Below are positions 10,790-19,902 of a DNA stretch of 64,000 nt, piece after piece. A model generated the notes under the pieces. That model had not been told where the DNA came from, did no database searches, and worked only from the letters and a program-made list of their open reading frames with translations. Source of the stretch: Myrica gale (Eukaryota; Streptophyta; Magnoliopsida; Fagales; Myricaceae); assembly GCA_963930655.1 (NCBI GenBank), contig OZ005606.1, positions 15,106,001 through 15,170,000 of the forward strand, written 5' to 3'. The position numbers and the translations under genes were made by a program. How positions within the stretch are numbered: position 1 is the first letter of the stretch; every line of letters begins with the position of its first letter.

Positions 10790-10862
10790 CCTTCTTCTCT
10801 CTCTTTCTTTCTCTTCTTCCTTTTCCTTCTTCTTTTCTTTCTCCTTCTTCTTCTTCTTCTTT
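10790..10862 (-). promoter_or_regulatory. pyrimidine tract ending in conserved splice-donor motif
   Basis: On the minus (LTR sense) strand a GAA-rich purine tract ends in GAAGAAG|GTAAGGG at 10789-10791. The equivalent position in the 60756 copy is GAAAG|GTAGAG (61391). In the 446 copy it is the exact join where the GT...AG block is missing. I read it as the 5' splice site of the LTR transcript. Confidence 0.55.
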
Positions 10863-10897
10863 TCGGGTGAGCTAGGGCAAAAATGATTTGTGGGAAA

Positions 10898-10909
10898 GGG
10901 GGGGGGGGG
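10898..10909 (+). repeat. poly-G tract, length-variable between units
   Basis: The run has 12 G in unit 1 and 10 G in units 2, 3 and 4 (22797, 34694, 46591). It accounts for the whole 2-bp difference in unit length. Runs like this are error-prone in replication and in sequencing. Confidence 0.9.
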
Positions 10910-11029
10910 TTGCCTTATACGTAAAGGGCTTGGGGAAAAGACAAGGCTGCCCTCCCTTATTTCCCCCTTTTTCACATGAATTTCACCTCACGTATTTTCA
11001 ATCCGTAAAATTTCGGAATGTAGTCTAAT

Positions 11030-11392
11030 GTGTCGACACTATCACCCAAGGTGTCGACACTTACAACACATTTAGTAAGATGTGTCGACACCATCACTCA
11101 AGGTGTCGACACTTCCAACACTTAGCCAAAGTGGGAAAAATGTAAACTCTCGGGTTTCAGTTAGATGTGTCGACACCATCACTCAAGGTGTCGACACTTC
11201 CATCACTTGGTCAAAATTCACGGGAGTTCTGGAAAAAGGCGAACTCTCGGGTATCGGTCTAATGTGTCGACACTATGACCCAAGGTGTCGACACTTACAA
11301 CACTTAGTAAAAATTCACTTTGGGCTCCAGAAAAAGGTAAACTTTCGGGTGTTAGTTTAATGTGTCAACACTATGCTCCAATGTGTCGACAC
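11030..11392. repeat. array of five paired GTGTCGACAC palindromes, unit 1
   Basis: Perfect palindromes begin at 11030, 11051, 11082, 11103, 11167, 11188, 11264, 11285 and 11383. A one-base variant (GTGTCAACAC) begins at 11362. They form five pairs, each with a start-to-start distance of exactly 21 bp, while the pairs are 52, 85, 97 and 98 bp apart. The array lies 100-460 bp inside the 5' (U3) end of the family B LTR. The regular pair spacing suggests a dimeric DNA-binding protein site or a fold-back structure; this is inference. Confidence 0.9.
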
Positions 11393-11546
11393 TTACCTCA
11401 AAATCACAAATTCGATCATACATACACTTGCAATAATACGTACTTAAGAGGTCATAAACAATAACTTGACAGACCTAAAATCGGGGTCTCACAATTATAA
11501 CCTATTTATCATAATTTATACTTAGGGTTCTTTTACTTTAACCATT

Positions 11547-12940
11547 CGGCCAACACTAGTTTTATGCATCTTTTAATCACAACTTCAACTCCAATGGTGA
11601 TCCCATCCCCCATTCAACAATTTCACAACCTAGGATCTATAAATCAAAACACCAACACAATATATCATGCTCATAACATTCGGCCAACACATGTTTTCAT
11701 CCAAATGATTAGATTTTCTTTTGTTTCCTTCAATTTGCATGCATCTAATACCTTACATAATTATCTACCATGCATTAGGTCATAAATCTTGCACAAATCA
11801 TGGCCAATGTCCAGATCTAAACATGTACAAAATTATACATGAAGACCTAAGCATATAATATTCGGCCATACCTCAAAATGTCACATTTTTCATGCTAAAA
11901 ATTATAACATGCATATCCTTTGCATTTATGACCTTACTAGCATGTATTAACTTCATATCTTCATCAAATACTCCCATCAACATATATCTACACTTTAGAA
12001 ACTTCAACAACAATAGATCTAAGGAAATATCCAACTTACATTCGGCCAAACATAACATAAGTCTAGATCTAAACTTATCTAGCATACATTGTTCTCCTTT
12101 TGTATTTATGACCTATTTGCATGCATAACTCCATAGATCCGAACCTCTATCACATGTACATTGTTTTTTACATCATCAAGAACATATTTAAACACTTAGA
12201 TCTAATATTAGAGAGTCCAACAACACAAGATCTAAGCATATAATTCGGCCAACATAATACTAAGCCAACAACATCACATTTGGTCTTACCTTGTTGACTA
12301 TCCCAAGCTTGAATACCTAGAAAAATAAAAATGCCCTAGGTTAGAACTTATGAGAAACTTTAATCAAGAACACTCAATAGAATCAAGCCTACCTCTACCT
12401 TCACCAAACTTTTACCAAATCTCTTCCTTCTTCCAACTTTCGGTTCACCCTCCTTAGAGTAGTTCCAAGCTTGATTTGAGGTGCTAAGGTGGGTTTTATG
12501 GTGGGGGAAAAATATGGTAAGCTTGAATGATTTAGTTCTAAGGAGATGAACTAAACTTCTTCAAGAGAAAGGTGGCTAATGGGTAGGGTTTTCAAAAGAA
12601 GAAAATGGTGTTGCACAAGGAGAGATTTCGGTCACCACAAAGAGAGATCTAACTTGAGCTTTTGGAGTGTGATTTAGAATGTAAAAAGGAAAAGAGCAAG
12701 ACTTGAGCTTAGATGGGTGGTTCGGTCAAGAGAGGAAAATGAGAGGGTTGAGAGCAATTGCAATATTCGGCCAAGTGAGGGAGAAATTGAAAGTGAAGTG
12801 AAATGCTAAGTGTGAATTGAGGCAATTGAATCTCCCAAGGAGAGTTATGGCTATGACACATGACAAGGACAAGGTTGAATGACAAGAGAGAAAGTTTGAA
12901 GAAAATGGGGGATGGATGTGGTGAGATGGTCGGCCAAGCA
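11547..12940. repeat. dispersed TTCGGCCAA and AGATCTAA words in family A LTR
   Basis: ATTCGGCCA(A/T) or a close variant occurs near 11547, 11682, 11862, 12044, 12245, 12765 and 12930. AGATCTAA or TAGATCT occurs near 11813, 12018, 12066, 12200, 12229 and 12647. The 54645 LTR has the same words (GGCCGAAT, TTAGATCT) at 56400-56860. The rest of the stretch has no credible gene; open frames here are not conserved as protein. Confidence 0.6.
12290..12316 (-). other. putative 27-nt microexon in family A LTR, unit 1
   Basis: On the minus strand it is bounded by ATTTTTCTAG| and |GTAAGACC, and contains CAAGCTTGGGATAGTCAA. The equivalent at 56338-56364 has the same length and boundaries, with one visible base change. 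The preceding intron 1 (12317-12392) starts GTAGGC after GGTAGAG and contains a CTAAC branch-point-like box. Copies lie at 24187, 36084 and 47981. Confidence 0.6.
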
Positions 12941-13020
12941 TGGCTTCCTCTTCTCTCTTTTCTTTTCACTTTTTCCTCACATCAATTCTTGTTCCCTAAA
13001 GCTATGTCCTTGCATTAAAT

Positions 13021-13300
13021 CTCCTCTCCTCTCTCACTTTGATCTTTACGTAAACTCCACCCCATGGCTTGATCTCCTTTTATTTTTTTCTCTCTTTTCT
13101 CTTCCAATGTGTTGTCTTGTCAATTAATGCTCTCTTTTCACATCTCACAACTTCACATGGCCTACTCTCCTTTCTCACTTTTCATTCCTACGTAAAACAC
13201 CCCATAGCTTGATCTCCCTTTGCTTTTTCTCTTCTTTTCTCTTCCCATGTGTTGTCTTGTCAATTAATGGTTCTCTTACACATCTTACAACTTCACATGG
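13021..13300. repeat. 140-bp tandem duplication in family A LTR
   Basis: The block with ACGTAAACTCCACCCCATGG, GCTTGATCTCC and GTTGTCTTGTCAATTAATG repeats 140 bp later (13061 versus 13201, 13111 versus 13251), with several substitutions. A weak third trace lies around 13320-13370. It is divergent enough to be older than the four-fold array. Confidence 0.8.
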
Positions 13301-13439
13301 GCAATTAGCTTTTTGCTTTTCAATTCACTTCATGCTCTTTACGTAAAAGTCATCTTCCATTTTGTTGTTTGGTTGAATTCCAACCAACTTAGTTACTCTC
13401 ACATTTGAAATGCAACTTACCTTCAACTTAGTTACTATT

Positions 13440-13660
13440 CTAACTAACTTATCTCCTACAAGCTCTCTAGCTTATCTTATCGTCTAATAAGCATGATCTC
13501 TTATCTTAAGATAATGGCTCTAACCTATCTCTATAATAGCCACAATGACTTATCATCTAAAAGGTTTCCTAACTTATCATCATGCTTGCTTATCACTATG
13601 ATAAGCAAGTGTGCTTATCATTTTAATCTCTCTTAAACCTTATCACATGCTTAATAACTT
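13440..13660 (-). promoter_or_regulatory. GATAAG cluster with perfect 10-bp hairpin
   Basis: About ten CTTATC (GATAAG on the other strand) motifs lie within 220 bp. They include TTGCTTATCA and TGATAAGCAA as perfect arms around a 3-nt loop at 13586-13608. The same hairpin and cluster exist in the 54645 LTR (55153-55175). GATAAG is the plant I-box/GATA-factor site. The cluster sits just downstream, in LTR orientation, of the TATA-like box at 13797-13804. Confidence 0.6.
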
Positions 13661-13796
13661 ATCATTTAATATTCTAATGACAATTCAACTTAGTAATCTA
13701 GGCCACATAGTAATAATATATGCCACATATTAATGACAAAATATTCAATAAATTCTCAAAAGAAATTCATGATTTTATCCATTAATTATTTTCGGC

Positions 13797-13804
13797 CTAT
13801 ATAA
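13797..13804 (-). promoter_or_regulatory. candidate LTR TATA box (family A, unit 1)
   Basis: The minus strand reads TTTATATAGGCCGAAAA, about 310 bp inside the LTR 5' end. The identical motif occurs at 54966-54973 in the other family A LTR at the equivalent distance. Position and conservation fit a U3 promoter; no start-site data. Confidence 0.45.
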
Positions 13805-14110
13805 AGAAATCTTTAATCATAATTTAATTCATGGATCATGAAGTATACTAGGCAAATGGAAAATATAAATAAATAAGAGAGAAACTCACCTAGCAAGTTT
13901 CAGCTCCTAGGAAAATATAATTTAAACTTTGCACAAAACTTCCCAAAATGACAAGAAAATTATTTAGCAAAATTTCATGAAATAAAATCCCATATTGATT
14001 GATGTACCTTGACATAAAGCTTAGGCCATACATTGGCCAAAAATATGGCTCCATAATAAAATAAAAGCTAATATATAAGAAATAGCATAAGAAATAATCG
14101 GGGTCTCACA

Positions 14111-15007
14111 GGCTTCAACTCTAGTGTAGGGACTTCTTCTTCTGATGACTTCATGACTTTCGGTAAGTCAAGGGCTTTAAAGACTAGCTTACGACAACTA
14201 CTTGTGTAGCATCTGATAATTGAAGTGAACCATATGTCTCTGTCAATGCTCCTGACGAAGGAACTGTCTCATCAAAAGCCTCAGATTGCTCGAGAGAGTC
14301 ATCCTCAAATGCACACTCAGAATCAAGTACCAATAACATCTCTGAAATATCGAAGTCTTCTATCATATCAACTGCATGTGCTTTTGAGTCATCACAACCA
14401 CTCAGCATCTTGTAGTCATTGAGCACGTTCATCTCCAATGTCATATTCCCGAATGTGAGCTTCAATACTCCACTTCGATAATTTATCAATGCATTGGAGT
14501 TAGCAGGGAACAAACGTCCAAGAATGACAGGTGCCTAGTAAATAGTGGAGACTCCCTGCGACATATCCATAACTACAAAGTCCACTGGATACTAAAATTT
14601 GTCCACATGAACCAATACATCTTCAATAAAACCCCGTGGTACCTTGACCGATCTAAGTCTTTTAGGTGCTGGTAAGGACTCTCAGAATTCATCCCGTGGA
14701 ATTGGAGTATCACTGACATCATCTCATGCTTAATCGTAAAATTAGGTGCATCATTAGGTAAAACAATGAATGATGATGTAGTGGTCTGTGTGGGTTGCAA
14801 AAAATCTTTAAGAGTGCATGGTGCAGGTGCAGGTGCAACCATAGCTTCTTTAAAATTATCTTCCACAAAACAATTGTATAAATCAATTTCAGTATCCTCA
14901 CTTATTAAGGAGATAGAAGAACTATCCGACTCTGTGTTGTGAATATCTATAATAGTACTATGTGTAATTCTGTATAATCTATTTGAAACATCTCTGACCC
15001 AAGGCAT
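14111..15007 (-). pseudogene. Athila/Tat-like gag-protease remnant (deletion fusion), unit 1
   Basis: Frame 15007-14573 starts MPWVRDVSNRLYR. It carries the gag N-terminal blocks LKDFLQPTQTTTSSFIVLP and FHGMNSESPYQHLKDL, typical of Athila/Tat gag. It then shifts into protease sequence: DRSVKVPRGFIEDVLVHVDK, YPVDFVVMDM, APVILGR. Frame 14513-14184 continues with SNALINYRSGVLKLTFGNM, the protease C-terminal block. The rest of gag and the catalytic D-S/T-G motif are missing, so an internal deletion fused gag to the middle of protease. In-frame stops confirm decay. Copies: 26008, 37905 and 49802. Confidence 0.85.
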
Positions 15008-15173
15008 TAGACATCAGTCCAAATAGAAGAGCCTCACCAGTACAGTAGAAAACAAATAAAGGTGCAACACAGATAAAGTAACTCAAAGGTATGAGAGTTT
15101 TTATTTATTTATTCACGATATAAGGAGAATTAAAATAAAGGAAAATCACAAGTTTGACACTAAGTCTAATAAT

Positions 15174-15191
15174 TCTCCGTCAACGACGCCA
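15174..15191 (-). other. primer-binding site, Asp-tRNA type, unit 1
   Basis: The minus strand reads TGGCGTCGTTGACGGAGA, matching 15 of 18 bases of TGGCGCCGTTGCCGGGGA, the usual PBS of Athila/Tat-type elements. It lies about 165 bp upstream of the gag start in the correct orientation, supporting the clade assignment. Copies at 27071, 38968 and 50865. Confidence 0.75.
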
Positions 15192-15197
15192 AAAACT

Positions 15198-15584
15198 TGA
15201 CTCACTCTAAAATGAGCAGCACAAAGGCTATCCCAATTATAAGAGTTATGTCGTGCAATAATTGGTCAGGCCATATAATCTCCTCAGGAAAAAAGACTAA
15301 TTTCAAACTCGCTTAAAAACAAAGAGAATATAAAAGCGTTTACTGAATACAGTTTAAATTATTTTTGGATTTTCGGAGTTCGTAACGAAACTAAAACAAC
15401 ACAAAACTTAACTACGAATATAACATGCATTAAAGTAAATGACGAAAAATAAATAAAAATAAATAAATAAAGGAAAGTAAATGACAGAAAATAAATGACG
15501 GAAAGCAAATGATAATAATTAAAAGACAATAAGTAATTGACAAGAAAAAAATAGAGAGCACAAGATTCTTGAATTAAATAATAA
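15198..15584 (-). mobile_element. truncated 5' LTR of the Athila/Tat-like remnant, unit 1
   Basis: Sequence beginning TGACTCACTC lies where the LTR should adjoin the PBS. It is A-rich, with TAAATAAATAAA and GGAAAGTAAATGACAG/GAAAATAAATGACGG short repeats (15420-15510). It stops where MULE end sequence begins, at about 15585. The LTR outer boundary is not recognisable. Confidence 0.45.
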
Positions 15585-15920
15585 GGATAAATGCAAAATT
15601 GGTCCATGTGCTTTACGCGAAAATCGAATTGGTCCTTGTGATATGAAAAGCATAAATTTAGTCCCCATGCTCTCTACTGCGTTTACCGTTAGTCCCTCCA
15701 ACTCATTCCATTAGCTTATTAGATGGAAAGGACTCCAAGCCCTCGCGCCATTTTATCTCTCCAGGTTAGCTCAAGTCCCCTTGAGTACTCAAGTCCACTT
15801 AAGTGAACCCTAACCACAAGCATAGCAGACATTTCGTTCTTCCTCACAAGATCTACCTCAAATTCTCTCATTTCCTTCTTCGCAAAACCTTTCGCAAGAT
15901 CTACCTCATTATTTTCTCTA
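15585..15920 (+). mobile_element. MULE terminal fragment at the end of unit 1
   Basis: It begins GGATAAATGCAAAATTGGTCC, with the 'ttggtccttgtgat...tttagtccccatgc' style of a Mutator-like terminal repeat. It is identical to 51276-51611, which continues into the full MULE. Unit 1 breaks off at 15920, so only this end was duplicated. Copies at 27482 and 39379. Confidence 0.65.
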
Positions 15921-16523
15921 AACCTCTAACTCTCTTTATAGCCGAGTAAAATGAGTTGGGATACTCCCTCTCCTCTATTAAAATCCTTGGTAAAATGGTA
16001 GAGTTAAATATTAGAGTTAAAACTATGTCTAGGGTTAAATGATTATGACAAGTTTACAAGGTGAAGCAATTTCACCTATTGGTTTTGGGGGGCAAAATTG
16101 GCAGATTTTGCCAAGTGTCATAAAGGCTCCTTAATCCTCATTAATTAGCCCTCATTTAGGTGAAAAGCTCACTTATTTGGCCGACCATAGCAAATTAGCC
16201 TAAGTAACAATTATTCACGTAGCCTAGAAAATATTTAGAACATTTAAACTTAGGATATCAAATCATGTATTAAAAGAAAGGACTTTTTATACTTGGGAAA
16301 AAAACAAATAATCAACATAATTTTATTGGGCAATAAAAGAAAATTTTCAGCAACATATATATAATCCTACTCATAAGAAATTAAATTCATGATTTTTCAC
16401 GAAATTTCAGACACATAAAAGTGGCATTAAAAACATCTACTTAACTTAGAATATTTAAATACTAACATAAGTCATAAGAAGTTTAACAGAACAAGTTTAG
16501 AAAAGGATTAAACGGTAGTGGTA

Positions 16524-16672
16524 TTACATCCAGCCTATCGTTCCCCGATGTTTCTCAATACTTGCAATAATTTGGCATCCTGCTTTGAAGTAAGATGAGA
16601 AGAAATGACCACATGAAATGTGCCCTCAGTTGGGCCTAGAAAAATGTACTTGAAGTCCTTAGGTAGTGGCTT
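16524..16672 (-). pseudogene. Athila/Tat-like pol fragment, unit 2
   Basis: Same LKPLPKDFKYIFLGP block as in unit 1, split by the family A LTR at the same base. Confidence 0.8.
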
Positions 16673-19600
16673 TGTCACGCCCCGAACGGCATCCCGCAGG
16701 GACCGTGACAGCCGCGAGCAATCCCCCGGATAGCTCCAGCGTTCTTACATACATGCTTACAGCGGAATAAAGCAGAATCTCGAGAGAATGAGCCAACTCT
16801 CATCATAATAAGGTTCTCGACAATCTTTCACCTTAATACATATATAACATGTTTGATACTTAACCAATGACTGATCTCATCGATCGAGTCACATTGACAG
16901 AACATGAACATAATCTTTTTCCCTCTGAGTCAGGTGGTCCTCCTGACTTTCTTCACCTGAGGCATCTGGAATGACACAATTTTAAAAACGTGAGTCAAAA
17001 AGACTCAGTAAGGGAAAACATAAGCTTAAAACATGCTCTTGACTTGTACTTGCATAATCATGAAAGAGAATAAACTTGATTCGTGATGCACATGCATGCT
17101 CATGGATATGCATATGCTCTTGCTTGAAGTTGGCCCCAGGCCCTTGAAAATATCTCTTTCGTGCTTGCTCGTGAAATCGTCCCTTGGCCCTTGAAAACCA
17201 CTTATTCATACTTGTGCCACTCTTGGCCTTTTCATAATCATTTCATATCTCTTACTTATGGGCTCGCTCCATTTAACCCCTGAAGTCAGGGTTGAAAACA
17301 TGCTCTTGACTTGTACTTGCATAATCATGAAAGAGAATAAACTTGATTCCTGATGCACATGCATGCTCATGGATATGCATATGCTCTTGCTTGAAGTTGG
17401 CCCCAGGCCCTTGAAAATATCTCTTTCGTGCTTGCTCGTGAAATCGGCCCTTGGCCCTTGAAAACCACTTATTCATACTTGTGCCACTCTTGGCCTTTTC
17501 ATAATCATTTCATATCTTTTACTTATGGGCTCGCTCCATTTAACCCCTGAAGTCAGGGTTGTGCGTTCCCTTTGGAATCGTCCCCGAATTCCCTTGGAGA
17601 CCTTACATACGGTCAGCTAGCGCACCTTCTCGCATTCGTCCTTTAGTGGCTAGACTTGACCCTTGGAGGCGCCACACCTTCTCGAGCAACGTTCCTCGGT
17701 GTGGTTTGCACAACCTCGTGGATTCACCCATCCTTCTCGCATTCGTCCTTCGGTATGGGAGTCCATCTTGATGGTACGGTACCGACCAGTGCCCCTTAAC
17801 TTAACTTATCGTTTCATAAAAATTTTCATAGTCTTTCCATAAAATCATTGCATAAACATTCTTCTTGAAAAATTCATGCAATGCACATGTCATGTCATGC
17901 TCGATTAAAATCTCATGCTTGCTCATGAAACTATGCAGTGTGTCATTCCAGTTTTTTGAAAAAGGAACACTTACTGTCCACTTACAGTATCCACTTACAG
18001 TACTCCTCGCACTTATTGCACTTACACCAATCCACCCAAACTTAAGTTCGGTCTTCGCCTACAAGCGATACTGAAATGTTCAGTCATCCACATTCAACAA
18101 AACATACAAACGTATCATATACAGCTTTAGTTTCAGAATTCATATTTTAAATCATATGATTATATTATGTGGCCTTCCTTGTAAACAGCGTTAACTTTCA
18201 TAAATCCAGGTGAAAACAGCAAGGATCATATATATCAAACAATTCCAATTATGTGAACTTCTAGGATATTTCAATTCGATCCTTTAACATCTTCTTTCAT
18301 AGCCTTGATATCCAATATCAAATCTGTAACTTATTCAATCCTTATCGGAATGATCTGAAATTCGGTTTGAATTCTTTTATCTTTATTGCCCTTTGCTCTA
18401 ACCTTGTGTTGGAAGGCAAACTATGCCGTCAAGGTCAACTTAAACCGAGCCTAATGATCTGCCAAGGTTGCATGCAACAATATACCCGAGCAAGTTGCTG
18501 TCTTTATTTTATTCGCCTCCGACTTGGATACAACCTTAGTACATTTATTCTATCTCGAAAGCATCAATGAATTCAATTCCTTTGCACCATAATCTTACAC
18601 GGTTACAAGTAACAACACCACATTTCCACACTATGGCATATTTGCCCAAGCATGCACAAAACGTATTTTCAAACTATGGTCCATACTTTGACCTCCTCTT
18701 AGGCTTTCTCTCTTAAATACCTCTGGTGCATTATTGACATCCTAGGTCAAGATCCATCCATATATGCTTCTTAGATTCCAAAATCGATATTAATCCATCA
18801 AGGGACGACTAACAGGACCTTAACAACATCCAATGGTTTTCGACTTCCTTCATGTATAAACTTGTAAGGTTTATAAACTATAGAGCAATGGTGCCTTTCT
18901 TATCATCATATCCCAACTCTCCTAGCCCTTAATTCATCATGTAAACCCAATGGCATAAGGGCGGCAACCAACATTTCATATTAAGAATTCTACATCCAAT
19001 CAGCAACCTATATCATGTTTAATTTCTATTCTCCTTGTTCCACACTTTTAATCTTCTCTTTATATGATCAAGGCTTCTTTAATCTTAAAATTCAATCTCA
19101 TTCACTCATCGTATGTTTCGGCCAACCCTTGATCGATCTAATTAAATCATTAATCCCCACTTAACACCGCAGGGCCTTGTTAATCCTTCTCGGCTCTCAC
19201 TTGGCTTGTGGCCTCGAAAGAATAGGTTTCCTTCTCTATACTATGAGTGTCCGAGAAAACATATCGACACGCTTCGGTTCTATAACGATTTAGGAAACCT
19301 ATCGTGGAATTCACGAATAGAGATAATTAGGCGCTTAGCTTAATCTAACGGTATAATATAGTTGCCGGATTTTTCTTAATCCAATTTGAACTTCCTGTTC
19401 ATCACTTGCATCACTTGACTTCGTACTTTCCATTCATCGGAATATTTCTGAATGGCAACTATATATATTTTCTTTTGATATATATATATATATATAAATA
19501 TAATATATATATCAATATAATTCTTTTAATCATTAAATATTTTATTTAATATTTTCTTTAACTAATATTCAAAACTTAAGTTATTTAATTATTTAATATT

Positions 19601-19902
19601 TTTATTGCAATATAATATCTATGCACATATACTCCTAGGTATCTCGATTAGGGTTTAATCAACACTAACGAATTTAGGATTATCTTTAAATCTCCCATTA
19701 TTACATGTGCTCCATAAAAGCTTACATTAACTATTAATAACTTTAATCACAATTAAATCTTGACTTGGACCTTAAACCTCAATTAATCCGAAATACTAAC
19801 CCTAACTAGGGTTTCGAATATTTTCATTACATGCTCATGGTTCCTCAATATTTTTCCAATTAGCCAAAACCCCAATTTCATGTATCCAACCATAACAATT
19901 AT

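Larger units (their letters stand above)
8004..11493 (-). mobile_element. family B solo LTR (3490 bp) nested in family A LTR, unit 1
   Basis: It runs from TGTCACGCCC (8004) to CGGGGTCTCACA (11493), with perfect 5-bp target duplications ATTAT (7999-8003 and 11494-11498). Its 3' terminal region (tagcccgaagggggttaatgacagccgcgaac) matches the ends at 263 and 2367. Internal landmarks are degenerate AACTTGAAATCAT repeats (8640-8950), a four-unit hairpin array, a pyrimidine tract ending in a splice-donor motif (10790), a poly-G run and the GTGTCGACAC array. No protein-coding region is attached. Confidence 0.92.
6160..12289 (-). other. putative LTR intron 2 of family A, unit 1 (contains nested LTR)
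   Basis: On the minus strand the donor CAAG|GTAAGA lies at about 12289, immediately after the 27-nt microexon. A conserved acceptor, CGCTTGTAG|GCGA, lies at 6160-6161. The same signals occur in the family A LTR at 54645 (56365 to 57380, 1016 bp). Here the interval is longer because family B inserted into it at 8004, and there is about 1.6 kb of extra sequence. Inferred from splice signals and conservation only; no transcript data. Confidence 0.5.
4774..14110 (-). mobile_element. family A LTR (solo), with nested family B LTR, unit 1
   Basis: It starts TGTCACGCCCCG at 4774 and ends CGGGGTCTCACA at 14110. It is flanked by perfect 5-bp target duplications GGCTT (4769-4773 and 14111-14115). Removing it rejoins a Gypsy pol reading frame, confirming the boundaries. 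Excluding the nested 8004-11493 element and its TSD it is about 5.84 kb, against 3.83 kb for the family A solo LTR at 54645. The difference comes mostly from extra sequence in putative intron 2 (about 6160-8000), plus 267-bp and 140-bp tandem duplications. No gag/pol of its own is present. It carries conserved intron signals, a 27-nt microexon, a hairpin array and GATAAG clusters. Confidence 0.9.
4022..15920. repeat. tandem segmental repeat, unit 1 (11899 bp)
   Basis: First of four head-to-tail copies. The base at 4022 (AACCTCTAACTC) reappears at 15921, 27818 and 39715. The unit holds an LTR remnant, an Athila/Tat-like pol remnant, a family A LTR with a nested family B LTR, a gag/protease remnant and the first ~335 bp of a MULE. 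Unit 1 is 2 bp longer because its poly-G run (10898-10909) has 12 rather than 10 G. Private differences in unit 1 are C at 4364 and A at 7556. Confidence 0.97.

Noticed and set aside
11030-11392. CRISPR-like array
   Set aside because: Repeats are 10-bp palindromes with fixed within-pair but irregular between-pair spacing, in plant transposon DNA. There are no cas genes and no uniform spacers.
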